Shown here piece after piece: positions 18,166 to 28,130 of a stretch of DNA of 64,000 nt. Under the pieces are notes generated by a model that was not told the DNA's origin, did no database searches, and worked only from the letters and a program-made list of their open reading frames with translations. Within the stretch, counting starts at the first letter, position 1. Every line of letters starts with the position of its first letter. This DNA comes from Rickettsiella endosymbiont of Miltochrista miniata (lineage in GTDB: Bacteria > Pseudomonadota > Gammaproteobacteria > Diplorickettsiales > Diplorickettsiaceae). The translations under genes and the position numbers were made by a program. The stretch lies in contig NZ_OZ035017.1 in assembly GCF_964031245.1 (NCBI RefSeq), forward strand, positions 1,519,402 through 1,583,401, given 5' to 3'.

Positions 18166-19371
18166 ATGAATGATAATACTTTTGAAATCTTTCAACGAGG
18201 AACTACTGAAATACTTGTTGTTGATGAATTAAAGCATAAATTAAAAGAAAATAGACCTTTACGCATTAAAGCGGGCTTTGACCCAACCGCTCCCGATCTA
18301 CATCTCGGTCATACTGTACTTATCAACAAACTGCGTCAATTACAAGATTTAGGTCATGAAATTGATATTATCGTAGGTGACTTTACTGCACTTATTGGTG
18401 ACCCCTCCGGTAAAAATGCAACACGCCCGCCCTTAAGCGTGGATCAAGTTACAGCCAACACCAAAACCTATCAACAGCAATTTAATAAAATATTAGATCC
18501 TAAAAAGACTAATGTGCGATTTAACTCTGAATGGTTAGGAAAATTATCAGTTACCGACCTAATTAAACTAGCATCCTCCTATACTGTAGCAAGAATGCTA
18601 GAACGAGATGATTTTCATCAACGTTACCGTCAGCATCAATCAATTGCCATTCATGAGTTTTTATATCCTTTACTTCAGGGTTATGATTCTGTCGCTTTAA
18701 AAACAGATTTAGAATGTGGTGGCAACGATCAAAAATTTAATTTATTACTGGGAAGAGAATTACAAAAACATTTTAAACAAAACCCACAGATAGTTTTAAC
18801 CATGCCTTTGCTAGAAGGTTTAGATGGCATCCAAAAAATGTCTAAATCTCTGAATAATTTTATTGCTATCGATGAACCGGCAAACGATATGTTCGGAAAA
18901 ATTATGTCGATTTCTGACGAGTTGATGTGGCGTTATTTTGAATTGCTTTCATTCAAAAAATCTTTAAATGACATTAAATCGATGCAAGAAGAGGCAATGA
19001 AAGGAATAGTCAACCCGCGTGATTTTAAAATTGAATTAGCCTTAGAAATTATTGAGCGTTTTCACACCAAAACAGATGCTGAAAAAGCGTTACAGGAATT
19101 TCAACATCGGTTTAGAGATGGTGCTATCCCTTCAGAAATTAAAGAATTGAATATAGGCATATCTGGAGAGAATATATCGATTGCGAACTTATTAAAGCAA
19201 GCAGGTTTAGTTACAAGTACGTCAGAGGCATTGCGATCAATTGAGGCAGGCGCTGTTAAAATAGACTCGATAAAAATTGAAGACAAGAAATTATTAATTA
19301 AATCTGGCACTAGTCATATTTACCAAGTTGGTAAAAGGCGCTTTGCTAAGGTCATTGTTTTAACTCGATAA
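18166..19371 (+). CDS. tyrS: Tyrosyl-tRNA synthetase
   Basis: Class I aminoacyl-tRNA synthetase that charges tRNA-Tyr. The HIGH motif is HLGHTV in [13 protein letters not shown], and the KMSKS motif is KMSKS in [12 protein letters not shown]-terminal S4 RNA-binding domain spans about 335-401. The length (401) and LHLGHTV form match the TyrS subtype of Pseudomonas and Coxiella rather than the longer E. coli type. It follows rsmI by one base. Confidence 0.97.
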   Translation: MNDNTFEIFQRGTTEILVVDELKHKLKENRPLRIKAGFDPTAPDLHLGHTVLINKLRQLQDLGHEIDIIVGDFTALIGDPSGKNATRPPLSVDQVTANTKTYQQQFNKILDPKKTNVRFNSEWLGKLSVTDLIKLASSYTVARMLERDDFHQRYRQHQSIAIHEFLYPLLQGYDSVALKTDLECGGNDQKFNLLLGRELQKHFKQNPQIVLTMPLLEGLDGIQKMSKSLNNFIAIDEPANDMFGKIMSISDELMWRYFELLSFKKSLNDIKSMQEEAMKGIVNPRDFKIELALEIIERFHTKTDAEKALQEFQHRFRDGAIPSEIKELNIGISGENISIANLLKQAGLVTSTSEALRSIEAGAVKIDSIKIEDKKLLIKSGTSHIYQVGKRRFAKVIVLTR

Positions 19372-19423
19372 AAATGTAGAATACCAATAAGAAACCTAAA
19401 ATCTTTTAAGGAAAAGAAAAAAT

Positions 19424-20074
19424 ATGCCAGACAATATCTTTTACTATGTTGTAGGAAGCCCTATAGCTTTTACAATTCCGGAACAGGAACGGAGCTTTAG
19501 CCAAACTAGTTTATATCAAGTATATAGAAATGATATAAAACTTACAGAAATTATAGAGGCTTTTCCACCAAAAAATAAAAAAATTGAAATATTTTTTACA
19601 GAAGAAGATGCTTTAGAAGTTTCCCGTAGTTTGCGTGAAGGGGAGAATTATGACGTAATGAAACAACCCGCAATTTATAAGGTCAAAATCAAACAAGCTT
19701 TGGAAGATAGCCCAGCTCAAAAATCACTTGCCATTAATGGAGAAGGCTTACTTTTTAGAAATCACTCTTACGATCAAAAACAGCGCACATCTAACGTAGA
19801 GTGTTATGAAATTTATAATGATGATACTATCGAAATGATTGAAGTTCACTTTAAAGTTCATAAATTAGATGAGGGTGAATATCATACTGCGTATCCGTCA
19901 TTTCTTTATAAGGATAGAGACAAAGTGCACCTTGCTGAAGAACAAAAATCTGCTTCTCAAAAGCAATATAAATCAATGATCAAGGCCGGTTTATTTGCAG
20001 CAGTAGGTGTAACAGTAGCAGGTGCTTGTTATGTTTATAATCATGTTGATATATCTGTATCTTTTAAAAACTAA
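19424..20074 (+). CDS. Unrecognised tail-anchored protein
   Basis: A 216-residue protein I do not recognise. Residues 1-180 are soluble, mixed alpha/beta and without a signal peptide. One hydrophobic helix near the C-terminus (about 185-205, AGLFAAVGVTVAGACYVY) leaves a short tail, the topology of a tail-anchored protein. AAGGA lies about 12 bases before the ATG. It stands alone between tyrS (52 bases upstream) and the convergent DUF971 gene. A soluble domain with a C-terminal anchor would suit an effector directed to host membranes, but nothing in the sequence proves export. Confidence 0.65.
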   Translation: MPDNIFYYVVGSPIAFTIPEQERSFSQTSLYQVYRNDIKLTEIIEAFPPKNKKIEIFFTEEDALEVSRSLREGENYDVMKQPAIYKVKIKQALEDSPAQKSLAINGEGLLFRNHSYDQKQRTSNVECYEIYNDDTIEMIEVHFKVHKLDEGEYHTAYPSFLYKDRDKVHLAEEQKSASQKQYKSMIKAGLFAAVGVTVAGACYVYNHVDISVSFKN

Positions 20075-20118
20075 ATCAAAAAATTAAAGGGGAACTTAGA
20101 ATTCGTAGAGTAACTTAT

Positions 20119-20475
20119 TTACCCTGCTCGACTTGCACCTGCTAATTCCAGGCGTTTTAGGTAGTGCTCCCAATATTGAGCATGATGCTTAGCCAAGTCA
20201 TATAATGTTTCCCAACTATAGATTCCTGACTGATGATTATCATCAAAGATCAATCTGATAGCGTAATGACCGACTGATTCTATGTTGATGATATTCACAT
20301 TTTTTTTGCCGCTAACTAATTTTCCTTCGCCATATCCATGCCCCTTAACTTCCGCAGAGGGCGAAAATACTCTTAAATATTCGCAAGGCAAACTAAATTT
20401 TTCACCATTATCAAACAGAATTTCTAATATTCGGGTTTTCTGTAGAAGTTTTATATCGCTAGGAGTAGGAAGCAT
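20119..20475 (-). CDS. DUF971 (GBBH-like N-terminal) family protein
   Basis: A 118-residue protein of the DUF971 family, a small fold shared with the N-terminus of gamma-butyrobetaine hydroxylase. Recognisable blocks are LEILFDNGEKFSLPCEYLRV and the centre HYAIRLIFDDNHQSGIYSW followed by ETLYDLAKHHAQYW. Function unknown; Fe-S or metal roles have been suggested for related domains. It follows hslU at once, as in many gammaproteobacteria where hslV-hslU-DUF971 are linked. Confidence 0.9.
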   Translation of the reverse strand: MLPTPSDIKLLQKTRILEILFDNGEKFSLPCEYLRVFSPSAEVKGHGYGEGKLVSGKKNVNIINIESVGHYAIRLIFDDNHQSGIYSWETLYDLAKHHAQYWEHYLKRLELAGASRAG

Positions 20476-20476
20476 G

Positions 20477-21967
20477 TTATAAAATAAAATGACTGGTATC
20501 TTGATCTTGCGCTAAAGGTGTTAGATGTTTATCTACGTAATTAACATCAATGTTTACCTTTTTATCCGTATAATCTGTCGCTTCAAAAGATATCTCCTCC
20601 AGCAAACGTTCCATTACAGTATATAAACGACGCGCGCCAATATTCTCTGTCTTTTCATTGAGATCATAAGCAATTTCAGCGATACGTTGTATGGCAAGCT
20701 TATCAAAATCTAATTCTAATTCTTCAGTCCCCAATAAAGCCTGATATTGCACGATTAATGATGCTTGTGGTTCCACTAAAATACGTTCAAAATCTTTTGC
20801 TGTTAATGCCTTTAGCTCCACTCGAATGGGCAAACGACCTTGTAATTCAGGAACTAAATCGGATGGTTTTGATAAATGAAATGCACCGGCTGCAATAAAC
20901 AGAATATGATCCGTTCGGACCATGCCATATTTCGTCGAAACAGTACAACCTTCAATTAAAGGTAATAAATCTCGTTGCACCCCTTCACGTGAAACATCTG
21001 CACCGCTTATTTCACCTCGACGACATACCTTATCGATTTCATCAATAAAAACTATTCCGTATTGTTCCACCCATTCTATTGCTTTACGTTTCAAATCTTC
21101 TTCATCGAGTAATTTGCCTGCTTCTTCTTTTTGAATCACAGCTAATGCATCTTTTACCTTCATACGACGAGTGCGTGTACGGGCTGTGCCAATATTTTGC
21201 AGCATATTTTGCAATTGGTTAGTCATATCTTCCATACCGGGAGGGCCCATGATCTCGACCCCAGCGGGTAAAGCAGCTAACTCTACATCTATTTCTTTAT
21301 CATCTAAAAGTCCTGCTCGCAATTGCTTGCGGAAAACATTTCTTGCTATAGATTTTTCTTTATTCTTAAGCTCATCCGTCGCTTCACCTTTTGCTGGGCG
21401 AGACGGAGGAACAAAGCTATCAATAATTTTACTTTCCGCCGCCTCTAGAACCTGGGGCTGAAGGCGATTAATCTCTTCTTCACGTAAAAATTTAAATGCG
21501 GAATCCACTAAATCTCTAGGAATAGAATCTACGTCTCGCCCAATGTAACCTACCTCAGTAAACTTGGTAGCTTCTATTTTCAAAAAGGGGCAACCCGTAA
21601 TTTTGGCGGCGCGACGACCAATTTCAGTTTTACCTACGCCGGAAGGACCTATCATGAGTATATTTTTCGGTGTTACTTCATCTCTTAACACAGGTTCCAA
21701 TAACATACGACGTTTACGGTTGCGCAAAGCAATCGCAATCGCTCGTTTAGCTTCATTTTGCCCTATAATAAAACGATCGAGTTCGTGCACTATTTGTTTA
21801 GGGGTCAAATCGATTTTACTTAAATAGTCTACTCCAACAGGCAAATCCGCATCATTGTTGGCTTGATTTAACTCTTCTGAAAAATTAGCATCCATCATAG
21901 TTAGCTCAGAAACTTGATTGGTTTCATCGGTAGGTGTATCAATTAAGTCGAACAAATTAGTTTTCAT
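20477..21967 (-). CDS. hslU: HslU, ATPase subunit of the HslVU protease
   Basis: AAA+ unfoldase that feeds proteins into HslV in the cytoplasm. The Walker A motif GPSGVGKT is at 107-114 and Walker B is [10 protein letters not shown]. The intermediate I-domain follows the ERV/DVD region, and the C-terminus (DTSHFIL) resembles the tail that activates HslV. Length is 496 against about 443 in E. coli. The conserved part begins at residue 54 ([17 protein letters not shown]), so there is an acidic N-terminal extension of about 50 residues (1-53). No credible start codon with a ribosome site lies near residue 50, so the extension seems real unless translation starts at Met24/25. Confidence 0.95.
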   Translation of the reverse strand: MKTNLFDLIDTPTDETNQVSELTMMDANFSEELNQANNDADLPVGVDYLSKIDLTPKQIVHELDRFIIGQNEAKRAIAIALRNRKRRMLLEPVLRDEVTPKNILMIGPSGVGKTEIGRRAAKITGCPFLKIEATKFTEVGYIGRDVDSIPRDLVDSAFKFLREEEINRLQPQVLEAAESKIIDSFVPPSRPAKGEATDELKNKEKSIARNVFRKQLRAGLLDDKEIDVELAALPAGVEIMGPPGMEDMTNQLQNMLQNIGTARTRTRRMKVKDALAVIQKEEAGKLLDEEDLKRKAIEWVEQYGIVFIDEIDKVCRRGEISGADVSREGVQRDLLPLIEGCTVSTKYGMVRTDHILFIAAGAFHLSKPSDLVPELQGRLPIRVELKALTAKDFERILVEPQASLIVQYQALLGTEELELDFDKLAIQRIAEIAYDLNEKTENIGARRLYTVMERLLEEISFEATDYTDKKVNIDVNYVDKHLTPLAQDQDTSHFIL

Positions 21968-22000
21968 TTTTAAATAAGTAATTAATTTATAGTTAGTTTA

Positions 22001-22558
22001 TTATTTTTTAGTGTTCACAGAATCAATTTCTTCAATGGTACGTTGGTGGTTTGTGAAAACACAAATATCAGCTGCAATGATTAAACTTTTCTCAACAATA
22101 CTACGGGCATTGAATTTAGTATTTTGAAATAATGCTAATGCCGCTGATTGTGCATAAGATCCACCGGAGCCTATGGCAATTAAATCATGTTCTGGCTCTA
22201 TGACATCGCCATTTCCACTTAACATAAAAGATTTTTCTTTATCAGCAACTAAAAGCATTGCTTCTAAACGTCGTAAAACTCGATCGGAACGCCAATCCTT
22301 CGCAAGTTCTACCGAAGCTCGGTCTAGTCGTCCATTACATTCTTTTAGTTTATTTTCAAATCGTTCGATTAATGTAAACGCATCGGCTGTTGCGCCTGCA
22401 AATCCAACTAATACTTGTCCATCATATAATTTGCGAACCTTGCGCGCATTTCCCTTTAAAACAATCGCATTACCTAAAGTCACCTGACCATCTCCACCAA
22501 TGACGACTTTACCGTTACGACGAACCAATAATATTGTTGTACCATGTAATGACTGCAC
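22001..22558 (-). CDS. hslV: HslV, peptidase subunit of the HslVU protease
   Basis: Threonine peptidase of the proteasome-like HslVU complex. The start is a GTG at 22558 with AGG about 8 bases upstream, giving MQSLHG before [11 protein letters not shown]. Processing after Gly6 would expose the catalytic Thr, as in other HslV proteins with an HGTTI start. [10 protein letters not shown] and [15 protein letters not shown] are family blocks, and 185 residues is normal. It lies 33 bases upstream of hslU and downstream of the SPOR gene. Confidence 0.96.
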   Translation of the reverse strand: MQSLHGTTILLVRRNGKVVIGGDGQVTLGNAIVLKGNARKVRKLYDGQVLVGFAGATADAFTLIERFENKLKECNGRLDRASVELAKDWRSDRVLRRLEAMLLVADKEKSFMLSGNGDVIEPEHDLIAIGSGGSYAQSAALALFQNTKFNARSIVEKSLIIAADICVFTNHQRTIEEIDSVNTKK

Positions 22559-22649
22559 TATTTAGCCTTTAAATTTGTAGTATTTGAAACTATCACTATG
22601 GTGGCTAACTTACCCTTTTCAAGGGTCCCAAAGAATATACTCCCCCCGT

Positions 22650-23324
22650 TTATGGGGTAATTTTAATCAAAATGGCTGCTAACCCGGCTTCATTTAATCG
22701 TTTCTTTTCCTGCGTGAGCTTATTTAAATCTGAGGGTCCCATAACGATCTGGTATATTGGCTTTCCATTAACTAAGCTGATTTTTTTTTGCACAGAAAAT
22801 CCTTTCAACAGGGCTTGGGCCTGCAACTGTTCTGCATGAGTTCGATCTGTAAAACTTCCCAACACGAGCATATAAACTTCGTTATTAAATTTGCCCATTT
22901 CTTCTTCCAACTGCTTTTTAGCCTCAGCAATAGCTACTTGCTCTGGGGTTGGGCTTAACATTGCATCTATGGGCCTATGCCCAGAATCAGTATGAATAGA
23001 CGTGCGCATATCATTGGGCAAAGCTATTTCCTTCATTGCAGAATCAACATTTGATGATAAATTCGAATTTTCCTGAGGCAGGATATTATAGAAATCAAAT
23101 TTTGGTTCTGGTGATTGAGGCGCGGGTGCTTCGATATTCTTTTTATTGACTATCTTTTCGGCAGACTGAATGGGTTTTCCTTTATGAATAGGTTTGAGGA
23201 AAAATAAACCTAAAATAAATAAAGCGACTGAAACTCCTAGCATCACCCAAATATAACGGTGGTTTTTACGTCTAGGAGTGAGATATTTATATTTTGTATA
23301 TTTCTTCGCATAATCTTTTGCCAT
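22650..23324 (-). CDS. SPOR-domain membrane protein (FtsN-like)
   Basis: A 224-residue bitopic protein. It has a positively charged N-terminal tail, one membrane helix (about 27-44), a proline-rich periplasmic linker and a C-terminal SPOR domain (about 150-222) that binds denuded glycan strands at division sites. Its place between argS and hslVU is the usual place of the ftsN-like gene in gammaproteobacteria. It lacks the full length of E. coli FtsN (319), so it is called FtsN-like rather than ftsN. The ATG overlaps the argS stop (TAATG). Confidence 0.88.
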   Translation of the reverse strand: MAKDYAKKYTKYKYLTPRRKNHRYIWVMLGVSVALFILGLFFLKPIHKGKPIQSAEKIVNKKNIEAPAPQSPEPKFDFYNILPQENSNLSSNVDSAMKEIALPNDMRTSIHTDSGHRPIDAMLSPTPEQVAIAEAKKQLEEEMGKFNNEVYMLVLGSFTDRTHAEQLQAQALLKGFSVQKKISLVNGKPIYQIVMGPSDLNKLTQEKKRLNEAGLAAILIKITP

Positions 23325-25087
23325 TACATTACTTCCAAAGTCTCTACACCTAATAGGCCTAGGCCATTTTTAATTACTTGTGCAATTGCAACAATTAAAT
23401 TGATTCGAGCATTTCGCAAATGTTCATCCTCGAGCAGAAAAACAAAAGAATTATAATAAACATGAAAGCCTTGCGCTAAATCTCTCAAATAGTGTGCAAT
23501 GATATGCGGCTCGTAAGAAATAGCTGCTAACTCCAATATTTCGGGATAACGATTTAGTAAAACTAATAAATCCAGTTCTTGTACTTCCTTTAATTCTTTA
23601 ATCGCCTTCATCCCTAACGGTTTATCCCAAGTCCACTGTTTTGCAGTGAGTTGACGCATGACACTACATATTCGTGCATAAGCATATTGTACGTAATAGA
23701 CAGGATTAGCATTCGACTGCTCCTTAGCAAGCTCAAGATCAAAATCCATATGCTGATCTGCACGTCGTAGTACATAAAAAAACCGCGTTGCATCAGTTCC
23801 TACTTCTTCTCGAAGCTCTCGCAAAGTAATAAACTCTCCGCTACGAGTCGACATCTGATTTTTTTTATCGCCGCGATAAAGAATAGCGAACTGCACTAAT
23901 AAGGCCTTTAAACTATCCGCGGAAAAACCTAAAGCTTGGATAACCGCGCGAATTCTAGGCACATAGCCATGATGATCTGAACCTAATACATTAATTATTT
24001 TTTTAAACCCACGTTTTTCTAAAATACACAGCCGGTAAGCAGCGTCTGCAGCAAAGTAGGTGGGCTGTCCATTTTCGCGAAGTAATACCCGATCCTTATC
24101 ATCACCAAAGTCTGTCGATTTAAACCATAAAGCTCCATTAGCTTCATAGGTTTTTCCACTTTCTGTTAAACGTTTTATGGTTTTATTGACAAAACCGGTA
24201 TCAAATAAACTTTTTTCTGAAAACCATTCATCAAAATTTACTCTAAAGGCACTCAGATCTTCTTTAATATCAATTAAAATAGAGTTTAAACCCGCATGAA
24301 ATATCTTTTCGTAGTCGTCCGGGCCTAATAAAGACTTAGCATTGGCGATAAGACCATCAATATGATGTTCCTTATTACCACCTTGAGGCTCGTCAATAGG
24401 GACATCCTTAAATACCAACTCTACGGTTTTGAAGAAATTCTTACCATATTCTGAAAAAATTTGTTCTGCAATCTTATGAACATAGCTTCCTAGATAGGCA
24501 TTACTAGGGAAAGTAAATTTTTCTCCACAGATCTCTAAATAACGCAACCAAACACTAGTTGCCAAAATATCCATTTGCCTTCCGGCATCGTTGATATAAT
24601 ATTCTGCGCAAACTTGATAGCCTACTGCTCTCAATAATCTTACTATAGAATCCCCATATGCAGCCCCACGACCATGGCCTACATGCAAAGGGCCAGTGGG
24701 ATTAACCGAAACAAACTCAACCAAAACAGGCTCATTATTGCCTAAATTTGAAACCCCAAATTGTTTTGTCTGGCTTAAAATTTCTTCGATAACTGGATAC
24801 CAAAAAGATTTTTTTAAAAAGAAATTAATAAACCCTGGCTTTGCTATTTCAATTTTTTCTAATTTGGAGTTTTCTGAGGAACAATCTATATTCGATTTTA
24901 TTTCTTCAGCTAATTGCAACGGAGATATTTGTAATTTCTTCGCAAGAACTAAGGCAATATTACTAGAAAAATCGCCATGTGATTTTTCTCTCGCATAATC
25001 AACTTGGATAGACAGCGAAGAAGGTAAGGGCAATTCGCCCATGCTTAACAAAGCGTGTTTGATTTCTTGTTGCACTATGCGCTTCAT
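23324..25087 (-). CDS. argS: Arginyl-tRNA synthetase
   Basis: Class I synthetase for tRNA-Arg. The N-terminal Add-1 domain is followed by the HIGH motif in VNPTGPLHVGHGRGAAYGD. MSTRSG (QMSTRSGEFITL) stands for KMSKS, as usual in ArgRS. The C-terminal anticodon-binding DALR domain ends at ETLEVM. Length 587 is typical. It leads the argS-SPOR-hslV-hslU-DUF971 group and is divergent from the GIN-domain gene. Confidence 0.97.
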   Translation of the reverse strand: MKRIVQQEIKHALLSMGELPLPSSLSIQVDYAREKSHGDFSSNIALVLAKKLQISPLQLAEEIKSNIDCSSENSKLEKIEIAKPGFINFFLKKSFWYPVIEEILSQTKQFGVSNLGNNEPVLVEFVSVNPTGPLHVGHGRGAAYGDSIVRLLRAVGYQVCAEYYINDAGRQMDILATSVWLRYLEICGEKFTFPSNAYLGSYVHKIAEQIFSEYGKNFFKTVELVFKDVPIDEPQGGNKEHHIDGLIANAKSLLGPDDYEKIFHAGLNSILIDIKEDLSAFRVNFDEWFSEKSLFDTGFVNKTIKRLTESGKTYEANGALWFKSTDFGDDKDRVLLRENGQPTYFAADAAYRLCILEKRGFKKIINVLGSDHHGYVPRIRAVIQALGFSADSLKALLVQFAILYRGDKKNQMSTRSGEFITLRELREEVGTDATRFFYVLRRADQHMDFDLELAKEQSNANPVYYVQYAYARICSVMRQLTAKQWTWDKPLGMKAIKELKEVQELDLLVLLNRYPEILELAAISYEPHIIAHYLRDLAQGFHVYYNSFVFLLEDEHLRNARINLIVAIAQVIKNGLGLLGVETLEVM

Positions 25088-25173
25088 AAGTATTAACTAA
25101 TAGGTTAGAAGGACGAGATTATAGCGCAATACGCTTCAGGAAAAATATAGCCAATAAGCTGATATGCGCATTG

Positions 25174-25233
25174 TATTTCAAGATGGGAGCGGGCATCTTG
25201 AAATACCCACTCTCACGATGAAGATTTTCAAGA
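25174..25233. repeat. Overlapping inverted repeats with alternative stems
   Basis: TATTTCAAGATG (25174-25185) and CATCTTGAAATA (25194-25205) are perfect 12-base arms with an 8-base loop. A third segment, TTTTCAAGA (25225-25233), can pair with TCTTGAAA (25196-25203) instead. No T tract follows, so it is not a plain terminator. It lies between the divergent argS and GIN-domain genes, in the 5' leader of the latter, about 120 bases before its start. Confidence 0.55.
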
Positions 25234-25353
25234 AAGAAGCCTGATTCTCTTCTTGGATGGCTATACCACATGGATTAAATGCTTAATCTTTACTGGTAAA
25301 TAGCCTCGGACGAGGTTAATATCCTATAAAAATAATAATAAGAGCATAAGTCC

Positions 25354-26253
25354 ATGAAAATCATCGCCTATTGTTTACTTATCAGTCTGTCCCTTTTTAG
25401 CATACTTGGGCACGCACAATTGCCCCCTCATAGAGCGTCTATAATATGCAAGAATATCTCAATTAATGATTTTGATAGTTTAGATATTCAAGGGCCAGTT
25501 AATGTTTATATCGATGCCACCCAAACCCATACTTCCTTACAAATTCTGGGTGACCCGAAAAGAGTTCTTGCAGTCACATATAGTGAAAAAAACCGTATAT
25601 TGTATCTCGGAACAAAACCCGTTTATAGATCCGCGCCTGGCGAAAGGTTAACGATTCGAATCAATACATCTCCTGCGCAAATAAAACAAATCCAATTCGA
25701 TAGTAACGCGACTCTGTTTGGTAAAGGACTATCTGGTTCTTTAACTCTGCGCACACAAGGAGCAGGGCAAATCAATCTTTATACCAACAAATTAAATCTA
25801 AAATCTCTTTATAGTATCGGTAATGAAAACATAATTTTTCATAATATACTGAGCTCAAATCTAAACATAGAAGCGCATAATTCTCATAATATTGTCCTTC
25901 AAGGCATCGTTTCGTTAAATAAGATCAATTTTACAGGAAATGGAAATTTGCAGGTTTATTGGGTTAATAGTCCTTATTTAAGAATAGATGCTAAAGGTAA
26001 GGGAAAAATTGACTTAGCAGGAATCGTCAAAACTGTAGATATCCAATTAACACAAGATATTCGATTATTTGCCCAACATCTACGCACTCAGCAGGGATTT
26101 GTTAAAACTGAAAAACACGTCCAGGCAAACGTTAATGCCAGAAATACACTGAGAGCATTTGCAAAGGATAATAGTGTGATTTATTACTCGACACCGATTA
26201 ATTTTATAAGTAAGTATTCTGAAGGCCAAGGCCTAGTACTTAACAAAAACTAA
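25354..26253 (+). CDS. Exported GIN-domain (DUF2807) protein
   Basis: A 299-residue protein with a signal peptide (about 1-21, LLISLSLFSILGHAQ). It then has a beta-helix-like GIN/DUF2807 domain: DFDSLDIQGPVNVYI, a basic stretch and repeated LTLRTQGAGQINLYTNKLNLKSL-type strands. Such domains occur in putative adhesin heads and exported stress proteins, and the function is not established. It is a single gene, divergent from argS and convergent with the OmpA-like lipoprotein. The leader contains competing inverted repeats. Confidence 0.8.
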   Translation: MKIIAYCLLISLSLFSILGHAQLPPHRASIICKNISINDFDSLDIQGPVNVYIDATQTHTSLQILGDPKRVLAVTYSEKNRILYLGTKPVYRSAPGERLTIRINTSPAQIKQIQFDSNATLFGKGLSGSLTLRTQGAGQINLYTNKLNLKSLYSIGNENIIFHNILSSNLNIEAHNSHNIVLQGIVSLNKINFTGNGNLQVYWVNSPYLRIDAKGKGKIDLAGIVKTVDIQLTQDIRLFAQHLRTQQGFVKTEKHVQANVNARNTLRAFAKDNSVIYYSTPINFISKYSEGQGLVLNKN

Positions 26254-26268
26254 TAGGGTGTTCTTGAA

Positions 26269-26787
26269 TTAATTTTTTACTAAGATAATCTCAACGCGAC
26301 GATTAAAACTACTTGCTTTAACGTTTCGATTACTCGCAATAAAATCATGTTGGCCGTATCCAATGGTGCGCAGACGTTGTGAACCTATTCCATGTGACCA
26401 TAAAAAACTTGTTATTACTTCTGCTTGATCTTGTGTAATAGCAGCCGCTGTATGCGGATCATAAAGATCATCGCTATATCCCACCACTTGAATGAGCCCA
26501 TCTCCATAAGATTTTATAATTTTTATACTTTGACTAAGCTGCTGGGCACAATTGACGGTTAACTTCCCATTTGGTCGAAAACAAACATCGCTATAGGCAA
26601 TGACTCTAAGACGATCAGCGCCTTGGATAATTTGTATGGCAGGGGGTGGTAAATCCTTTTTTTTCTTAACGCTCACTGTTTTTTTCTCTATGGGCGCTTT
26701 ATCTAAAGATTGACTAGAAGCACAACCGACCATAGCGAACAAAGCAGTAGTTAATACACAATAAAAAAACAGCGAGATTATTTTCAT
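26269..26787 (-). CDS. OmpA-like peptidoglycan-binding lipoprotein
   Basis: A 172-residue outer membrane lipoprotein. The lipobox MVGC puts the lipidated Cys near 22. A Lys-rich linker is followed by an OmpA C-terminal-like domain (about 60-172), ending in the NRRVEIILVKN segment that binds diaminopimelate in this family. It could be a general Pal/OmpA-type anchor. Legionella and Coxiella type IV systems also use a small OmpA-domain lipoprotein (DotK/IcmN), but no other dot/icm gene is nearby, so that identity is only a possibility. It lies downstream of def-fmt-rsmB, 35 bases after rsmB. Confidence 0.82.
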   Translation of the reverse strand: MKIISLFFYCVLTTALFAMVGCASSQSLDKAPIEKKTVSVKKKKDLPPPAIQIIQGADRLRVIAYSDVCFRPNGKLTVNCAQQLSQSIKIIKSYGDGLIQVVGYSDDLYDPHTAAAITQDQAEVITSFLWSHGIGSQRLRTIGYGQHDFIASNRNVKASSFNRRVEIILVKN

Positions 26788-26822
26788 GATTTTCCCATCT
26801 TATTCTAGAATGGAGCTCAACT

Positions 26823-28130
26823 CTAAGCTCTTTTACGTAACCTAGCATAATAAAAGCCATCAGGTCCATGAATTTGGGGAAGAATTTGCCTCCCTATTGG
26901 GCATGCTACTCCCCATTTTTCGTCGATGACCTCTTCTTTTGCATCTGAGTAATGAGATAGAAAACGAAGTAATACCTCGCTATTTTCCTCCGGCAATACC
27001 GAGCAAGTCACATACAATAAGATACCATTCGGCTTTAATAATCCCCAAAGGCTTGATATCAGTTGATATTGTTGTTCTGCTAATTTAGCAATATCCTCTT
27101 CTCTGCGTAATAATTTAATGTCAGGGTGCTTACGAATAACGCCGGTTCCCGAACAAGGCGCATCTAATAAGATTCTATCGAATAAGCCTCCCTTCCAAGT
27201 ACTTTTGAGATCCTCTGCTTTCGTGCATAACAATTGCACCTTTTTATCTGTCAATCTTAAGCGATTAAGATTTTCCTTAACCTTCTTTAAACGGATTGCA
27301 TCATGATCGACAGCAAGACAACTCTCTAAATCAGGTTGTAATTCCAAAATATGTGTTGTTTTCCCTCCCGGTGCTGCACAAGCATCTAAAACTCGTTGTC
27401 CAGGCGCTAATAACAATAAGGACGCAGCCAATTGTGCAGCCGTATCTTGTATGGAAACTTCCCCCTCCATAAAACCTGGTATTTTCAGTACCGGGCAAGA
27501 TTCATCGAGCATAATTCCGGTTTGACTCAATTCGCTTAAGCTCCCAGCTATACCGTTGTCTTTTAATTTTTGTGCGTAATCTTTTCGCGTAATTTTCAAA
27601 AGATTAACGCGTAGACTCATAGGAGGTAAATGATTATTGGCGGCTAAAATTGCTTGCCATTCATCGGGCCATGCCTGCTGTAACTTTTTTATTAACCAAT
27701 CAGGGTGTGCAAAATGACTATCTTTAGGTAATTTTTTTAATAAACTGGCTTTTTGTCGTTGAAATGATCGTAGCACCCCATTAATTAATGGCACTGCCCA
27801 TACCTTATGCAGTTCTCTCGCTGCTTGTACCGTTTCATGAACGGCCGCATGCGGGGATGTCCTTAAGTAATTAAGTTGGTAAAGCCCTATTAGCAATAGG
27901 GCATAAACATCTTGATCGGTGGCATTAAGAGGTTTTTTTAATAAATAGGAACAAAGCTGCTTCAAAGGCGCATACCAGCGTATCACCCCATAACATAATT
28001 CTTGAATAAATGCTCTATCACGAGAATTAATATCAGCATTTACACCGGCTGATAAAGCATCCGTAAGTGATATTCTGGCTTTTAAAACACGAGAAATGAT
28101 TTGTGCGGCAATTGCCCGGGAGTTAGACAT
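26823..28130 (-). CDS. rsmB: 16S rRNA m5C967 methyltransferase
   Basis: Methylates C967 of 16S rRNA. An N-terminal NusB-like domain (about 1-140) precedes a Rossmann SAM domain with VLDACAAPGGKTTHIL. Both catalytic cysteine motifs are present: DAPCSGTGVIRKHPDI and YVTCSVLPEENSEV. Length 435 is typical. It overlaps the end of fmt by 8 bases in the usual def-fmt-rsmB order. Confidence 0.96.
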   Translation of the reverse strand: MSNSRAIAAQIISRVLKARISLTDALSAGVNADINSRDRAFIQELCYGVIRWYAPLKQLCSYLLKKPLNATDQDVYALLLIGLYQLNYLRTSPHAAVHETVQAARELHKVWAVPLINGVLRSFQRQKASLLKKLPKDSHFAHPDWLIKKLQQAWPDEWQAILAANNHLPPMSLRVNLLKITRKDYAQKLKDNGIAGSLSELSQTGIMLDESCPVLKIPGFMEGEVSIQDTAAQLAASLLLLAPGQRVLDACAAPGGKTTHILELQPDLESCLAVDHDAIRLKKVKENLNRLRLTDKKVQLLCTKAEDLKSTWKGGLFDRILLDAPCSGTGVIRKHPDIKLLRREEDIAKLAEQQYQLISSLWGLLKPNGILLYVTCSVLPEENSEVLLRFLSHYSDAKEEVIDEKWGVACPIGRQILPQIHGPDGFYYARLRKRA

